Origin: Embleya sp045207655
GTDB taxonomy: Bacteria > Actinomycetota > Actinomycetes > Streptomycetales > Streptomycetaceae
Assembly (NCBI RefSeq): GCF_045207655.1
Contig: NZ_CP108784.1
Coordinates: 6,138,001-6,202,000 of the forward strand
Direction of reading: 5' to 3'
Length of the DNA stretch: 64,000 nt
The notes beneath the pieces are model-generated. The model was not told the origin of the DNA, searched no databases, and saw only the letters and a program-made list of their open reading frames with translations. Shown here piece by piece: positions 8,189-16,530 of this stretch (its first letter is position 1; each line of letters opens with the position of its first letter). The position numbers were made by a program, and so were the translations under genes.

Positions 8189-8245
8189 CGGTACGGTACG
8201 CCCGATCGGTCGCGCCGTACCCCGCATCGGTCGCGAGCGCGTACC
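8189..8245. repeat. Cluster of inverted and direct repeats upstream of the Ter fusion gene
   Basis: GGTACG occurs at 8195-8200 (overlapping another GGTAC), and its complement CGTACC at 8216-8221 and 8240-8245. ATCGGTCGCG is repeated at 8205-8214 and 8226-8235, exactly 21 bases (two helical turns) apart. This arrangement looks like a binding site for one or more regulators of the gene starting at 8323. Confidence 0.5.
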
Positions 8246-8322
8246 GTGGACGCGCGCGCCGCAGGTCGGGCTTGCCGGGATGCGACTGAAGGAGGCCGCA
8301 TCGGGCACATCATCATTGGGGG

Positions 8323-10884
8323 GTGACTGTGCGCATCGGTGATCGCCTCGCATGCCCCGGCTACTCGGTGGTGGCGGTGGAGACGACGGGTTTGTCCCCG
8401 CATCGACATCGCATCATCGAGATCGCGGTCGCGCAATGCGATCTCGACGGACGCGTGACCGAGTTCTTCACGACCCTGCTCGACCCGCAGGGTCCGGCCG
8501 GCGACTTCCAGGCGCACGGCCTGTTCGACGACGACGTGGTCAGCGCCCCGACGTTCGCCGAGGTCGCGCCGTGGTTGGTGAACCTGTTCCGGCAACGGGT
8601 CGTGGTCGCGCACAACGCGCGCTTCGACATCGGCTTCGTCGAGCGCGAGTTCCAACGCCGCGGCCGGCCCACCGTGCCGCCGCTGACCACCCTGTGCACG
8701 ATGCGCGAGGCGCCGCACCACCTGCCCGAGGCGCCGCGCTTCACGCTGCTCGCGTGCTGCGAGGCGGCCGAGGTGCCGGTGGACAGTGGGCACGGCGCCG
8801 CGGCCAAGGCGATGGGCACCGCGCGACTGCTGGAGCACTACCTGCGCCAGGGCGCGGGCGAGGCCCGGCACTGGCAGCAGGCCCGGACCGTGGCGGCCTC
8901 GCTGAACTGGCCGCGCCGCAGCGCCGATCCGCCGCGGGTGTTCACCCGCGACGACGCGCACATGGCCCGTCGGGCGCGCGAGGAGGCCGAGCAGGTGCGC
9001 CGCCGGGACGCGGTGTCGTACCTGGAGAAGGCCCGCGCGTACGGTCCGCCGACCGGTGTGGGCGAGGGGCCGGACAGCTACCTCGCGGTGCTCGACGCGG
9101 CCCTGGAGGACCGGGTGATCACCCCGCAGGAGGCCATCGACCTGGCCGAACTCGCGGTGTCCCTGGGCATTTCCGAGGAACAGCGCAAGGACCTGGACCG
9201 GCTGTACGTGACCGCGCTGGCCGCTTCCATGGTCGCGGCCGGACCGGTCGACCGCGAGGAGCGGGCCGACCTGACCCGGGTCGCCGCGCAGTTGGGCATC
9301 CCGCGCATCGCGCTGGACGAGATCGTCGGGATGGCCCGATCCACGGTCGAGCAGGGCCGCGGCGGGCCGCGCATCCTGGCCCGCGGGCGCCCGCTGGAGT
9401 CGGGTCTGGCGGTGCTCTTCCACGGCTATCTCGCGGTCACCCGGGGCGAGTTGGAACGCCGGATGGCCCGGGCCGACCTGTCCGTGGCGTCCGGCATCCA
9501 CGATCGGGTGGACGTGCTCGTGGTGGCCGACCCGGACGAATCCGCGGACCGGACCTACTGGGCGCGCCAGCGCGGCATCCGGGTGCTGATCGAGCCGGTG
9601 TTCCTGGCGCTGCTCGCCGACCTCGAGCGCGGGCGCAGCAGCGCGGCCGACGCGGCCTCCCAGGTGGCCGCCGCCTCGCTCGCGCACGCCGTGCCCAGGG
9701 CGCCGCGCACCACCAGCGGCTTCCTGCTGCCCCGGCCGGACACCTCGGCGCCGGCCGCCGCATCCTTCGCGCCCAGTCCCTACCGGCCCTACGACACGCC
9801 CGTGGACGGCGTCTCGGATGTGCTGCCGACCGAGGCGTTCGCGCCGACCGAGGCGTTCACCGCGGGCGAAGCCGCCGCGCCGACCGAGGCGTTCACACCC
9901 ACGGAGGCGTTCGCGCCGACCGAGGCGTTCGAGGTCACCGAGGCCGCGCCGGCCACGCCGGTGTCCGGCTCCGCGTCCGCCACCACGCCCGCGCCGGTGC
10001 CGGGCACCGGGGCCACGCTGCCGAGCATCCCGCCGCCGCCGACCGCCGCCGATCTGCCGGTGGCGCCCGGGGCCTCGGCCGCCGAGGTGCTCCAGGCCAC
10101 CGTCCCGGACGTGCTCCCGCCGCCGCCCGAGGTGCCGGCGACGCACGACACCCAGCCGACCACGCCGCCGCCGGTGCCGGGCCCGGAGACCCCGCCGCAG
10201 CCGATGCCGACGGTGCCGCCGATCCCGGACCGGCCGCCGGCCGCCGCGGAGTCGGCGCCCGCGTCGACGCCCGAGCCGGTTCCGCCGCGGCCCGTCGTGC
10301 CGCCCCGGCCGGCGGACGCGCCGCCGCGCGCGCTGACCCGGGGCCAAGCCGTCACGATCGAGGACCTGGGCCCGTTCGCGGGCACGGTGCGGATCGAGGC
10401 GGCGTGGTGGGCGCCCGGTCAGGCGGACGGCGACACGGTGGCCCTGGTGTTGGACGACGACCGCCGAGTGGGTGACGACGGCGACCTGGTGTTCTTCAAC
10501 CAACCGGTGCACGCCAGCGGCGCCGTGCGGTTGGCCGGCAAGTTGCAGACCGGGACCACCAACGACGTGGAACCGGGCTCCGATTCGGTCGAGATCGACG
10601 TCACCACGCTGCCCCCGGGCCGCAGTCGGGTCCTGGTCGCGCTCGCGCTGGACGCCACGAGTGGCACCACCTTCGCCCAGGTACCCGTGACCGTCGGTAT
10701 CGTCGACCCTGTGACCTGCCGCCGACTCGCCGAATTCCGGTTGAGCGGAGGCGATGAGACCGTCATGATCCTGGCCGAGGTCTATCGGCGCGGCGACTCC
10801 TGGCGCCTGCGCTCGGTCGGCCAGGGCTATGCGGAGGGCCTGGCAGCTTTGGTGATCGAGCACGGGGTGGTGGTGGACGATTGA
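8323..10884 (+). CDS. Exonuclease-like / TerB-like / BRCT-like / TerD fusion protein
   Basis: An 853-residue multidomain protein. Residues 12-172 resemble a DnaQ-type DEDDh exonuclease: VETTG (17-23), HNARFDIGF (97-105) and H157. The first Asp of Exo I is Ala18 and the Asp of Exo III is Lys162; Glu20, Asp102 and His157 remain. It is therefore probably catalytically dead. Residues 255-340 form a TerB-like helical domain and 358-432 a BRCT-like fold (GLAVLFHGYL to IEPVFLALL). A Pro-rich linker with PTEAF repeats follows, and residues from about 670 to 853 are a TerD (stress/tellurite) domain. The layout suggests a scaffold linking DNA ends or replication to the Ter membrane-stress system. GTG 8323 is used; GTG 8329 is possible. 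Confidence 0.78.
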   Translation: MTVRIGDRLACPGYSVVAVETTGLSPHRHRIIEIAVAQCDLDGRVTEFFTTLLDPQGPAGDFQAHGLFDDDVVSAPTFAEVAPWLVNLFRQRVVVAHNARFDIGFVEREFQRRGRPTVPPLTTLCTMREAPHHLPEAPRFTLLACCEAAEVPVDSGHGAAAKAMGTARLLEHYLRQGAGEARHWQQARTVAASLNWPRRSADPPRVFTRDDAHMARRAREEAEQVRRRDAVSYLEKARAYGPPTGVGEGPDSYLAVLDAALEDRVITPQEAIDLAELAVSLGISEEQRKDLDRLYVTALAASMVAAGPVDREERADLTRVAAQLGIPRIALDEIVGMARSTVEQGRGGPRILARGRPLESGLAVLFHGYLAVTRGELERRMARADLSVASGIHDRVDVLVVADPDESADRTYWARQRGIRVLIEPVFLALLADLERGRSSAADAASQVAAASLAHAVPRAPRTTSGFLLPRPDTSAPAAASFAPSPYRPYDTPVDGVSDVLPTEAFAPTEAFTAGEAAAPTEAFTPTEAFAPTEAFEVTEAAPATPVSGSASATTPAPVPGTGATLPSIPPPPTAADLPVAPGASAAEVLQATVPDVLPPPPEVPATHDTQPTTPPPVPGPETPPQPMPTVPPIPDRPPAAAESAPASTPEPVPPRPVVPPRPADAPPRALTRGQAVTIEDLGPFAGTVRIEAAWWAPGQADGDTVALVLDDDRRVGDDGDLVFFNQPVHASGAVRLAGKLQTGTTNDVEPGSDSVEIDVTTLPPGRSRVLVALALDATSGTTFAQVPVTVGIVDPVTCRRLAEFRLSGGDETVMILAEVYRRGDSWRLRSVGQGYAEGLAALVIEHGVVVDD
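9835..9945 (+). repeat. Coding repeat, PTEAF units in the Ter fusion linker
   Basis: The 15-base unit encoding PTEAF occurs five times with short spacers between residues 505 and 541, inside a disordered Pro/Ala-rich linker. Such tracts vary in length between strains by slippage. Confidence 0.7.
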
Positions 10885-10896
10885 TCCGGCCGAGCT

Positions 10897-10922
10897 GACG
10901 GGGCATCGTAGGATGCGCCGTC
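10897..10922 (+). terminator. Hairpin after the Ter fusion gene
   Basis: GACGG-g-GCATC pairs with GATGC-g-CCGTC around a GTAG loop, one mismatch, 13 bases after the stop. Confidence 0.5.
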
Positions 10923-11100
10923 GTACGCCCGGGCCACACCCCAGGAGCACCCTGGGTGGGCACGCCCCGCGCGGCTTTGATAGGACTGCCACCATGCCGC
11001 GCGTGTTCTCCGGGGAACGGGACTCCACCGATCCCTCCCCGCGTCTCCTCACCGCCGGGCATCCCGGTACCGCCACGAACGAACCGAGCCTTCCCCAGAC

Positions 11101-11700
11101 ATGACTGTGAATCCGGTGACTGCCGAAAACACCGCGGACGCCAAGTCCGCACCCGAAACCCCGTCCGTGCCGCGCCCGTCCGGCGCGGTGCCCAAGCCCG
11201 GACCTCGGCCGGGCCCGAAGCCCGGCCCGCCCAAGCCCGCCGTGCCGCGTCAGGCGACCGCGGCCGCGGGACCCGGCCCGACGAAGCCCGGCAAGCCCGC
11301 GAGGCCCGCCCCGGCCGCGCCGCGCGTCACGCTGGTCCCCGCGACCGAGGAGAACGTCTTCGACGCCGCCGACGACGCGGTGGACGCGCTCCTGGAGGCC
11401 GGCACCGAGCCCGGGTCGATCCTGGTGCTGACCACGGGTGGACCGCACCCGTGGCAGCAGCACGAGGAGACCTTCGGCGCGGCGCAGTACTGGCGCCAGT
11501 ACGACGAGGGCAAGGACGTCTTCTACGCGTCGCTGCCCGCCTCGCGTCCGCTGCGCCGGGCCGCGGTCGTCGTCGTGGTCAACGGATTCGCCGACCAGGG
11601 CGACGCCGCGAAGATCCTGACCGCGGCGCTGACCGCCGGGGCGTCGGTGACGGTCTGCGGCGACATCGAGCGCGTGCGGGCGCTCACCGGTGTCGCATAG
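11101..11700 (+). CDS. Unknown protein resembling an isolated helicase C-terminal segment
   Basis: A 199-residue protein. Residues 1-75 are a low-complexity Pro/Lys/Ala tail (repeated KPGP). Residues 76-199 are an alpha/beta domain: SILVLTTGGPHPWQQHEE, GAAQYWRQYDEGKDVFYASLPA, then hydrophobic AAVVVVVNGFADQG. The order (a strand ending in TTG, a YW stretch, DVFY, VVVVVNG) resembles the C-terminal part of UvrD-like superfamily 1 helicases, but without a P-loop or motor domain 1, so it cannot be a helicase by itself. This resemblance is my inference. No clear ribosome binding site is seen before the ATG. It is bounded by hairpins on both sides and is a single-gene unit. Confidence 0.65.
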   Translation: MTVNPVTAENTADAKSAPETPSVPRPSGAVPKPGPRPGPKPGPPKPAVPRQATAAAGPGPTKPGKPARPAPAAPRVTLVPATEENVFDAADDAVDALLEAGTEPGSILVLTTGGPHPWQQHEETFGAAQYWRQYDEGKDVFYASLPASRPLRRAAVVVVVNGFADQGDAAKILTAALTAGASVTVCGDIERVRALTGVA

Positions 11701-11713
11701 CACGTCGTAGCAC

Positions 11714-11760
11714 GCAGGGGGCCCGTCCGTATCCGGTCCGGTCGAACTCGGGCCCCCTGC
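11714..11760 (+). terminator. Stem-loop after the 11101-11700 gene
   Basis: Perfect 11-base arms GCAGGGGGCCC / GGGCCCCCTGC with a 25-base loop, 13 bases after the stop. Confidence 0.6.
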
Positions 11761-11796
11761 CCCGCGAATCGCCAAGGTCGGCTACGGTTCGTTGCC

Positions 11797-12165
11797 ATGT
11801 CGGAATCGCCGTCGATCGCGCAGCTCCTTGACCGGTTCCTCAGCGACCAGGAGGACCGGCTGAAAATACAGCAGTACCGGGCCTGTAGCACCGTCATCGA
11901 CATGTTGTCGGGCTATCTCAACCGGTACGCCTACATCACCCTGATCGGGGCCGAACGCCATGAATGGGACCGCGCCTTCTCGGCCGGTGACGACCGGGCG
12001 TTCTGCAACGTGTTCGGGGTGCGCAAGTTGATCGCCGGGATAAAGCCGTTCCACGCGCAACATCTGCGCACTCGGCTGCAGAGCCCGGAGCTCGTCCAGG
12101 ACCACGCGTTGACGGTCACGACCGATCTGGTCGACTGGCTCGCGGCGCGCGGCCTCACCGCCTGA
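11797..12165 (+). CDS. Small conserved hypothetical protein
   Basis: A 122-residue, mostly helical protein without signal peptide or membrane segment. Tyr/Arg-rich stretches (LSGYLNRYAYITLIG, GVRKLIAGIKPFHAQHLRTRL) suggest a soluble domain with a basic face. I recognise no family. TACGGT stands 8 bases before the ATG, which resembles the leaderless promoters elsewhere in the window though one base longer. Its stop lies 13 bases from the stop of the convergent gene at 12179. Codon use is like its neighbours, so it is likely real. Confidence 0.6.
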   Translation: MSESPSIAQLLDRFLSDQEDRLKIQQYRACSTVIDMLSGYLNRYAYITLIGAERHEWDRAFSAGDDRAFCNVFGVRKLIAGIKPFHAQHLRTRLQSPELVQDHALTVTTDLVDWLAARGLTA

Positions 12166-12178
12166 TCGGACGCGTCCG

Positions 12179-12841
12179 TCAGGACGCGGAAGGTCGGACC
12201 AGGGGAGCGGGCCCCGCCTCCGGCAGGTAACGCACGTGCGGCAGTCCAGCCGCGGGGCGGGCCGGGGCGATGCCCGCTGCCCTGATCGGCGTGCTGCCGC
12301 CGGGACCGCCGTCGCGGCCCGTGCGCAGCGCGGGGGTGCGCCCGGAACGCCCGTCGGCCACGAGCTGCCAACCGTCCTGCGCGACCACCGCGAACGCGCC
12401 GCAGCGCAGGCCGTGCAGCACGCACGCGTCGTGCAGCCCCCACATCCAGCGGCCGTCGTCCGCCTCCCACTCGCGCGCGCCCTCGCGGTGGATCGCCAGC
12501 ACCGTCGTGTGTGTCGGGGTGCCCCGGCGCAGGTCGTCCGGGACGATCAGGCGCAGGTTCGCCAGGATCATGTTGCGGCACCGCCAGCCGTCGGTGCGCC
12601 CCTCGCCGAAGGCGAAGGAGGCGCTGGCCACCGGGCGTTCGGACCGATCCAGGACGGCGACCACCGCCGTGCGGGCGACCGGCCGGTGCAGGTCGTACAG
12701 CCGTTTGATCAGCGTTCGGGGGTCGCGCAGCAGCGGGATCCCGCGCGCACGCCAGGATTCGGGGTCCAGCCAGCGGGAGGGGCTGGCGGTCGGGGCGCCG
12801 ATGCGAGTGGGCGCGGCGGAGGCAGTGGTGGCGATGTGCAC
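12179..12841 (-). CDS. Conserved actinobacterial protein of unknown function
   Basis: A 220-residue protein starting at GTG 12841, chosen for its strong AAGGAGG site 4 bases upstream. The core (residues 35-160) has PRTLIKRLYDLHRP, TAVVAVLDRSERPVASASF, NMILANLRLIVPDDL and WMWGLHDACVLHGLRCGAF. This looks like one compact alpha/beta domain; the strand-helix order and the 'defined event followed by lookup' layout recall RadC/JAB-like folds, but the metal-binding HxH...D motif is not present, so I do not assign it. The C-terminal 50 residues are Pro/Gly-rich. It lies 201 bases downstream of a RecQ-family helicase on the same strand. Confidence 0.65.
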   Translation of the reverse strand: MHIATTASAAPTRIGAPTASPSRWLDPESWRARGIPLLRDPRTLIKRLYDLHRPVARTAVVAVLDRSERPVASASFAFGEGRTDGWRCRNMILANLRLIVPDDLRRGTPTHTTVLAIHREGAREWEADDGRWMWGLHDACVLHGLRCGAFAVVAQDGWQLVADGRSGRTPALRTGRDGGPGGSTPIRAAGIAPARPAAGLPHVRYLPEAGPAPLVRPSAS

Positions 12842-13042
12842 GGTCCTCCTTCCGTCCGGAACGGAGAGCGGGCGCACGCTCCGACTACGGGTTGCTCGCG
12901 GCGGAGCGGCGCCGACGGGGCCCGCACGGGAATGTGAAGAGAACGCCTTGTCGATTCTTGCGTGAGGCCCGCGAACTCGGCAACACGTACAGGTGATCAT
13001 TCGGTACGTCCGTGTGATCGCGCGGGGTCCGCCCGCGTGAAG

Positions 13043-15190
13043 TCACCCTTCCATCGTGAGCACCAGGGGCAACACCTGGACGGCGCCGGCCCGGCGCAGC
13101 AGCCGGGCCACCACGGTGAGCGTCCACCCGGTGTCGGTGCGGTCGTCCACCAGCAGGACCGGGGCCTTGAGCGCGGCCACCCGCTCGGCGAGTTCGTCGG
13201 GCAGCACGAACGCGTCCGCGATCGAGCGCAGGCGCTGCGCGCTGTTGCTGCGCGGCGCCGGGCCGCCCGCCCCGGGGGCGTACTCGACCCGGCCGAGCCA
13301 GGGCAGCCGGCCGACCGCGGCCAGGCGTTCGCCCAGGCTGTCGATCAGCGCGCCGCGGGTGTGCGAGGCGATGGTCACCACGCCGCCTGGCCGGCGCTGC
13401 CAGCCCCACGCGGCCAGCACCTGGACGACGGCGTCGAACGCCGCGTCCGGGATCGGCCCGTCGGGGGCGCCGGGGGCCAGGATCGGGCGCAGCCGGTTGC
13501 CCCAGCCGATGTCCGAGGAGCGGCCGAGCGCCCGACCGGCGGCGGCCTGTTCGCCGTCGGGGATGCGGCCCTTGAGCTCGACGCCGGCGACCGCCATGCC
13601 GGTGGGCCACATCCGGCGCGCCTCCACCTCGACGCCCGGCCGGCCGAGCGCCGCGCGGGCCGCGTCCAGCGAGGCGGGATCCACCCGCGCGTCGTGCCGC
13701 GGTCCCGCGCACGCGTCGCAGCGCCCGCACGGGGCGGCGCCCGGGTCGTCCAGGCAGCGGCGCAGGAACTCCATCCGACAGGTGCCGTCGGCCTGGTAGT
13801 CGCGCATGGACTGCTGTTCGTGCTCGCGGGCCGCGGCCACCCGCGCGTAGCGCTCGGCGTCGTACTCCCACGGGCGGCCGGTCGCGATCCAGCCGCCGCG
13901 TACGCGCTGGACCGCGCCGTCCACGTCGAGCACCTTGAGCATCAGCTCCAGGCGGTTGCGGCGCAGGTCCACGAGCGGTTCCAGGGCCTGTGTGGACAGC
14001 GGGCGGCCCGCGCCGGTCAGCGCGGCGAGGGTGCGCTCGACCTGCTCGCGGGCGGGGAAGCCGAGCGAGCCGAAGTAGCGCCAGATCGCCTCGTCCTCGC
14101 GGCCGGGCAGCAGCAGCACGTCGGCCCGGTCGACGGCACGCCCGGCGCGGCCGATCTGCTGGTAGTAGGCGATCGGCGACTGCGGGGCGCCCAGGTGCAC
14201 GACGAAGCCCAGGTCGCCCTTGTCGAAGCCCATGCCGAGCGCGGAGGTGGCCACCAGCGCCTTGACCCGGTTGGCCAGCAGGTCGGCCTCGGCGACCCGG
14301 CGCTCGGCGTCCTCGGTGCGGCCCGAGTAGGAGGCGACGGCGTGTCCGCGCGAGCGCAGGAAAGCGGTGACCTCCTCGGCCGCCGCGACGGTGAGTGTGT
14401 AGACGATGCCCGAGCCCGGCAGCTCGGGCAGATGGGTGTCCAGCCAGGCCAGCCGGTCGGCCGGGTCGGGCAGCCGCAGCACGCCGAGCGAGAGGCTCTC
14501 CCGGTCGAGGGTGCCGCGCAGCACCAGCGCGTCACCCGCGGGGTCGAGCTGCTCGGCCACGTCGGCGCTCACCCGCGCGTTGGCGGTCGCGGTGGTGGCC
14601 AGGACCGGGACGCCGGTGGGCAGCTCCTCCAGCAGGGTGCGCAGCCGGCGGTAGTCGGGGCGGAAGTCGTGCCCCCAGTCGGACACGCAGTGCGCCTCGT
14701 CCACCACGAGCAGGCCGGTCGTGGCGGCCAGCTTGGGCAGCACGGTGTCCCGGAAGTCGGGGTTGTTCAACCGCTCGGGGCTGACCAGGAGTACGTCCAC
14801 GCTGCCCTCGGCCACCTCGGCCTGCACCGCGTCCCAGTCGTCGACGTTGGCCGAGTTGATGGTGCGGGCCCGGATCCCGGCGCGGGCGGCGGCGTCGACC
14901 TGGTTGCGCATCAGCGCCAGCAGCGGCGAGACGATCACGGTCGGCCCCGCACCGAGCTCGCGCAGCAGCGCGGTGGCCACGAAGTAGACCGCGGACTTGC
15001 CCCAGCCGGTGCGCTGCACCACCAGCACGCGGCGGTGGTGCGCGACCAGGGCCTCGACCGCCCGCCACTGGTCCTCGCGCAGCCGCGCGTCGCCGCCGGC
15101 CAGGTCCCGCAGCACGGCGTCGGCGCGGGCGCGCAGGTCCGTCGTGGCGTCGGGGCGGGCGTCGGGGGTGGTGGAGCGGTCCTCGGTCAT
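13043..15190 (-). CDS. RecQ-family DNA helicase with C-terminal phosphoribosyltransferase-like domain
   Basis: A 715-residue superfamily 2 helicase that should unwind DNA 3'-5' during repair. Walker A is QRTGWGKS (59-66), the DEAH box is at 164-167, with WGHDFRPDYRRL after it and motif III VLATTATAN. QQIGRAGR is motif VI. A four-Cys zinc module (CRMEF...C...CGRCDAC) closes the RecQ core. Instead of an HRDC domain, the C-terminal 130 residues end with VLLVDDRTDTGWT, a perfect PRPP-binding loop of type I phosphoribosyltransferases. This helicase-PRTase architecture is known in actinobacteria but its purpose is not settled. GGGAGG precedes ATG 15190. Confidence 0.9.
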   Translation of the reverse strand: MTEDRSTTPDARPDATTDLRARADAVLRDLAGGDARLREDQWRAVEALVAHHRRVLVVQRTGWGKSAVYFVATALLRELGAGPTVIVSPLLALMRNQVDAAARAGIRARTINSANVDDWDAVQAEVAEGSVDVLLVSPERLNNPDFRDTVLPKLAATTGLLVVDEAHCVSDWGHDFRPDYRRLRTLLEELPTGVPVLATTATANARVSADVAEQLDPAGDALVLRGTLDRESLSLGVLRLPDPADRLAWLDTHLPELPGSGIVYTLTVAAAEEVTAFLRSRGHAVASYSGRTEDAERRVAEADLLANRVKALVATSALGMGFDKGDLGFVVHLGAPQSPIAYYQQIGRAGRAVDRADVLLLPGREDEAIWRYFGSLGFPAREQVERTLAALTGAGRPLSTQALEPLVDLRRNRLELMLKVLDVDGAVQRVRGGWIATGRPWEYDAERYARVAAAREHEQQSMRDYQADGTCRMEFLRRCLDDPGAAPCGRCDACAGPRHDARVDPASLDAARAALGRPGVEVEARRMWPTGMAVAGVELKGRIPDGEQAAAGRALGRSSDIGWGNRLRPILAPGAPDGPIPDAAFDAVVQVLAAWGWQRRPGGVVTIASHTRGALIDSLGERLAAVGRLPWLGRVEYAPGAGGPAPRSNSAQRLRSIADAFVLPDELAERVAALKAPVLLVDDRTDTGWTLTVVARLLRRAGAVQVLPLVLTMEG

Positions 15191-15244
15191 GCCTCCCTTT
15201 GTAGCCGCCATCGGCGACATCGCGAAAAGGAAGCGGAGGTGGTT

Positions 15245-15254
15245 TGTGCATAAA
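15245..15254 (-). promoter_or_regulatory. Decamer TTTATGCACA, copy 1 (inverted)
   Basis: An AT-rich decamer in a GC-rich region between the divergent RecQ and aldo/keto reductase genes. The same decamer occurs in opposite orientation at 16470-16479, so the two flank the reductase gene. It differs by one base from the DnaA-box consensus TTATCCACA. Confidence 0.35.
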
Positions 15255-15360
15255 CGTATCGGCTACCGCCGCCGGCGGGCCCGGGTCGGGACCTTGGCCG
15301 GGCGCGTCGGGCGCGCGATGGTGGAAGGGACCCAAACCCCTACGGCGACGGAGGCGCGAC

Positions 15361-16332
15361 GTGCGCTACCTCGAAGTGGACGGATTTCCGCGGGTGAGTC
15401 GGATCGGACTGGGCACGTGGCAGTTCGGCTCCCGGGCGTGGGGCTACGGCGACGCGTACGCCTCGGTGACCGCCCACGCGCTGGTCGGCCGGGCCCTCGA
15501 ACTGGGGGTGACGCTGTTCGACACGGCCGAGATCTACGGGCTCGGGCGGGGCGAACGCATCCTGGGCGAGGCGCTGGGAGCGGACGCGGACCGGGTCCTG
15601 GTGGCCACCAAGTTCGTGCCCGTGTTGCCGGTGACCCCGGTGGTGCGCGGCCGGGCGTATCGCAGCATGGCCCGGTTGGGTCTGGACCGGATCCCGCTCT
15701 ATCAGGTCCACGTCGCCAATCCGCTGGTGTCGATGGACACGGTCATGAGCGCGCTGGGCGCGTTGCAGGACGAGAAGGTGGTCGACGAGGTCGGGGTGAG
15801 CAATCACGACCTCGCCCGGTGGCGCCGGGCGGAGCACGCGCTGGGCCGGCGGGTGCTCTCCGACCAGGTCGAGTTCAGCCTCGCGGCGCCCGGACCGCTG
15901 CGCGAGCTGGTGCCGTGGGCCGAGCACAATCGGCGCCTGGTGATCGCGCACACCCCGCTGGCCCGGGGACTGCTCGGGTCGCGCTACGACGAGTACAACC
16001 GGCCGACCGGGTTCCGCGCGCACAGCACGCTGTTTCGGCCGGAGAACCTGCGCCGGGTGGGCCCGCTGCTGGAGTTGCTGCGCGAGGTGGCGGTCGGGCA
16101 CGACGCGACGCCCGCGCAGATCGCGTTGGCGTGGACGCTGCATCGGGGCCCGGTGGTGGCGATTCCGGGGGCGTCCACGATCGAGCAGTTGGAGCACAAC
16201 GTGGCGGCGGCGGAGATCGAGCTGGCCGACGAGGAGTACCGGGCACTGACCGCGCAGGCGGAGGTCTTCGCGCCGTTGCGGGGGTCGGCGGCGATGTGTG
16301 GGCGGGTTCGGGGCGGGGCGCGGGCACGGTAA
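15361..16332 (+). CDS. Aldo/keto reductase
   Basis: A 323-residue NADPH-dependent (beta/alpha)8 oxidoreductase. The catalytic tetrad is visible: Asp and Tyr in FDTAEIYG, Lys in ATKF and His in YQVHVAN. The C-terminal cofactor-binding helix carries AIPGASTIEQLEHN. Substrate class cannot be read; relatives reduce aldehydes or sugars. GTG 15361 is chosen because GGAGG stands 5 bases upstream and the protein then begins exactly at the first beta strand. It is divergent from recQ and is flanked by the two decamer copies. Confidence 0.9.
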   Translation: MRYLEVDGFPRVSRIGLGTWQFGSRAWGYGDAYASVTAHALVGRALELGVTLFDTAEIYGLGRGERILGEALGADADRVLVATKFVPVLPVTPVVRGRAYRSMARLGLDRIPLYQVHVANPLVSMDTVMSALGALQDEKVVDEVGVSNHDLARWRRAEHALGRRVLSDQVEFSLAAPGPLRELVPWAEHNRRLVIAHTPLARGLLGSRYDEYNRPTGFRAHSTLFRPENLRRVGPLLELLREVAVGHDATPAQIALAWTLHRGPVVAIPGASTIEQLEHNVAAAEIELADEEYRALTAQAEVFAPLRGSAAMCGRVRGGARAR

Positions 16333-16365
16333 GGCGGGTGCCGTCGTCGGATCGCACGGTTGTCT

Positions 16366-16387
16366 GCCGTCTGCCTGCCGTCTGCCG
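16366..16387. repeat. Tandem 11-bp repeat
   Basis: GCCGTCTGCCT followed by GCCGTCTGCCG, preceded by a partial unit (GTCTGCC), in the gap after the aldo/keto reductase gene. Confidence 0.5.
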
Positions 16388-16452
16388 GCTGTCGTCCTCC
16401 GGCCTTGACCGTGGGGCCGGCCGGGGCGCGGCGGCCTGTTTTGTCAAGATCG

Positions 16453-16479
16453 GTATCCACAGCGGCTGATTTATGCACA
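16453..16479 (+). promoter_or_regulatory. Two DnaA-box-like nonamers
   Basis: GTATCCACA (16453-16461) and TTATGCACA (16471-16479) each differ by one base from TTATCCACA and stand in the same orientation 18 bases apart, upstream of the DUF4192 gene. Two imperfect boxes are not an origin; they may be DnaA regulatory sites or coincidence. Confidence 0.3.
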
Positions 16480-16530
16480 GAAGGCCGATGTGTGACGGAA
16501 TCGGGTGGGGAGCCGGCGCAGGCTCGCCGC

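Noticed and set aside
8182..11775. A 1197-codon open frame on the minus strand opposite the Ter fusion gene
   Set aside because: It is antisense to a gene with clear domains, has no family motif and low-complexity Arg/Gly composition. Long shadow frames are expected at this GC content; the same applies to minus-strand frames at 4658-7150 and 17229-19700.
12179..12841. RadC/JAB-type metalloprotease
   Set aside because: The fold impression is not backed by the HxH...D metal motif, so it is left as unknown.
16453..16479. DnaA-like boxes as a replication origin
   Set aside because: Only two imperfect boxes, no AT-rich unwinding region, and dnaA/dnaN/gyrB are absent. Not an origin.
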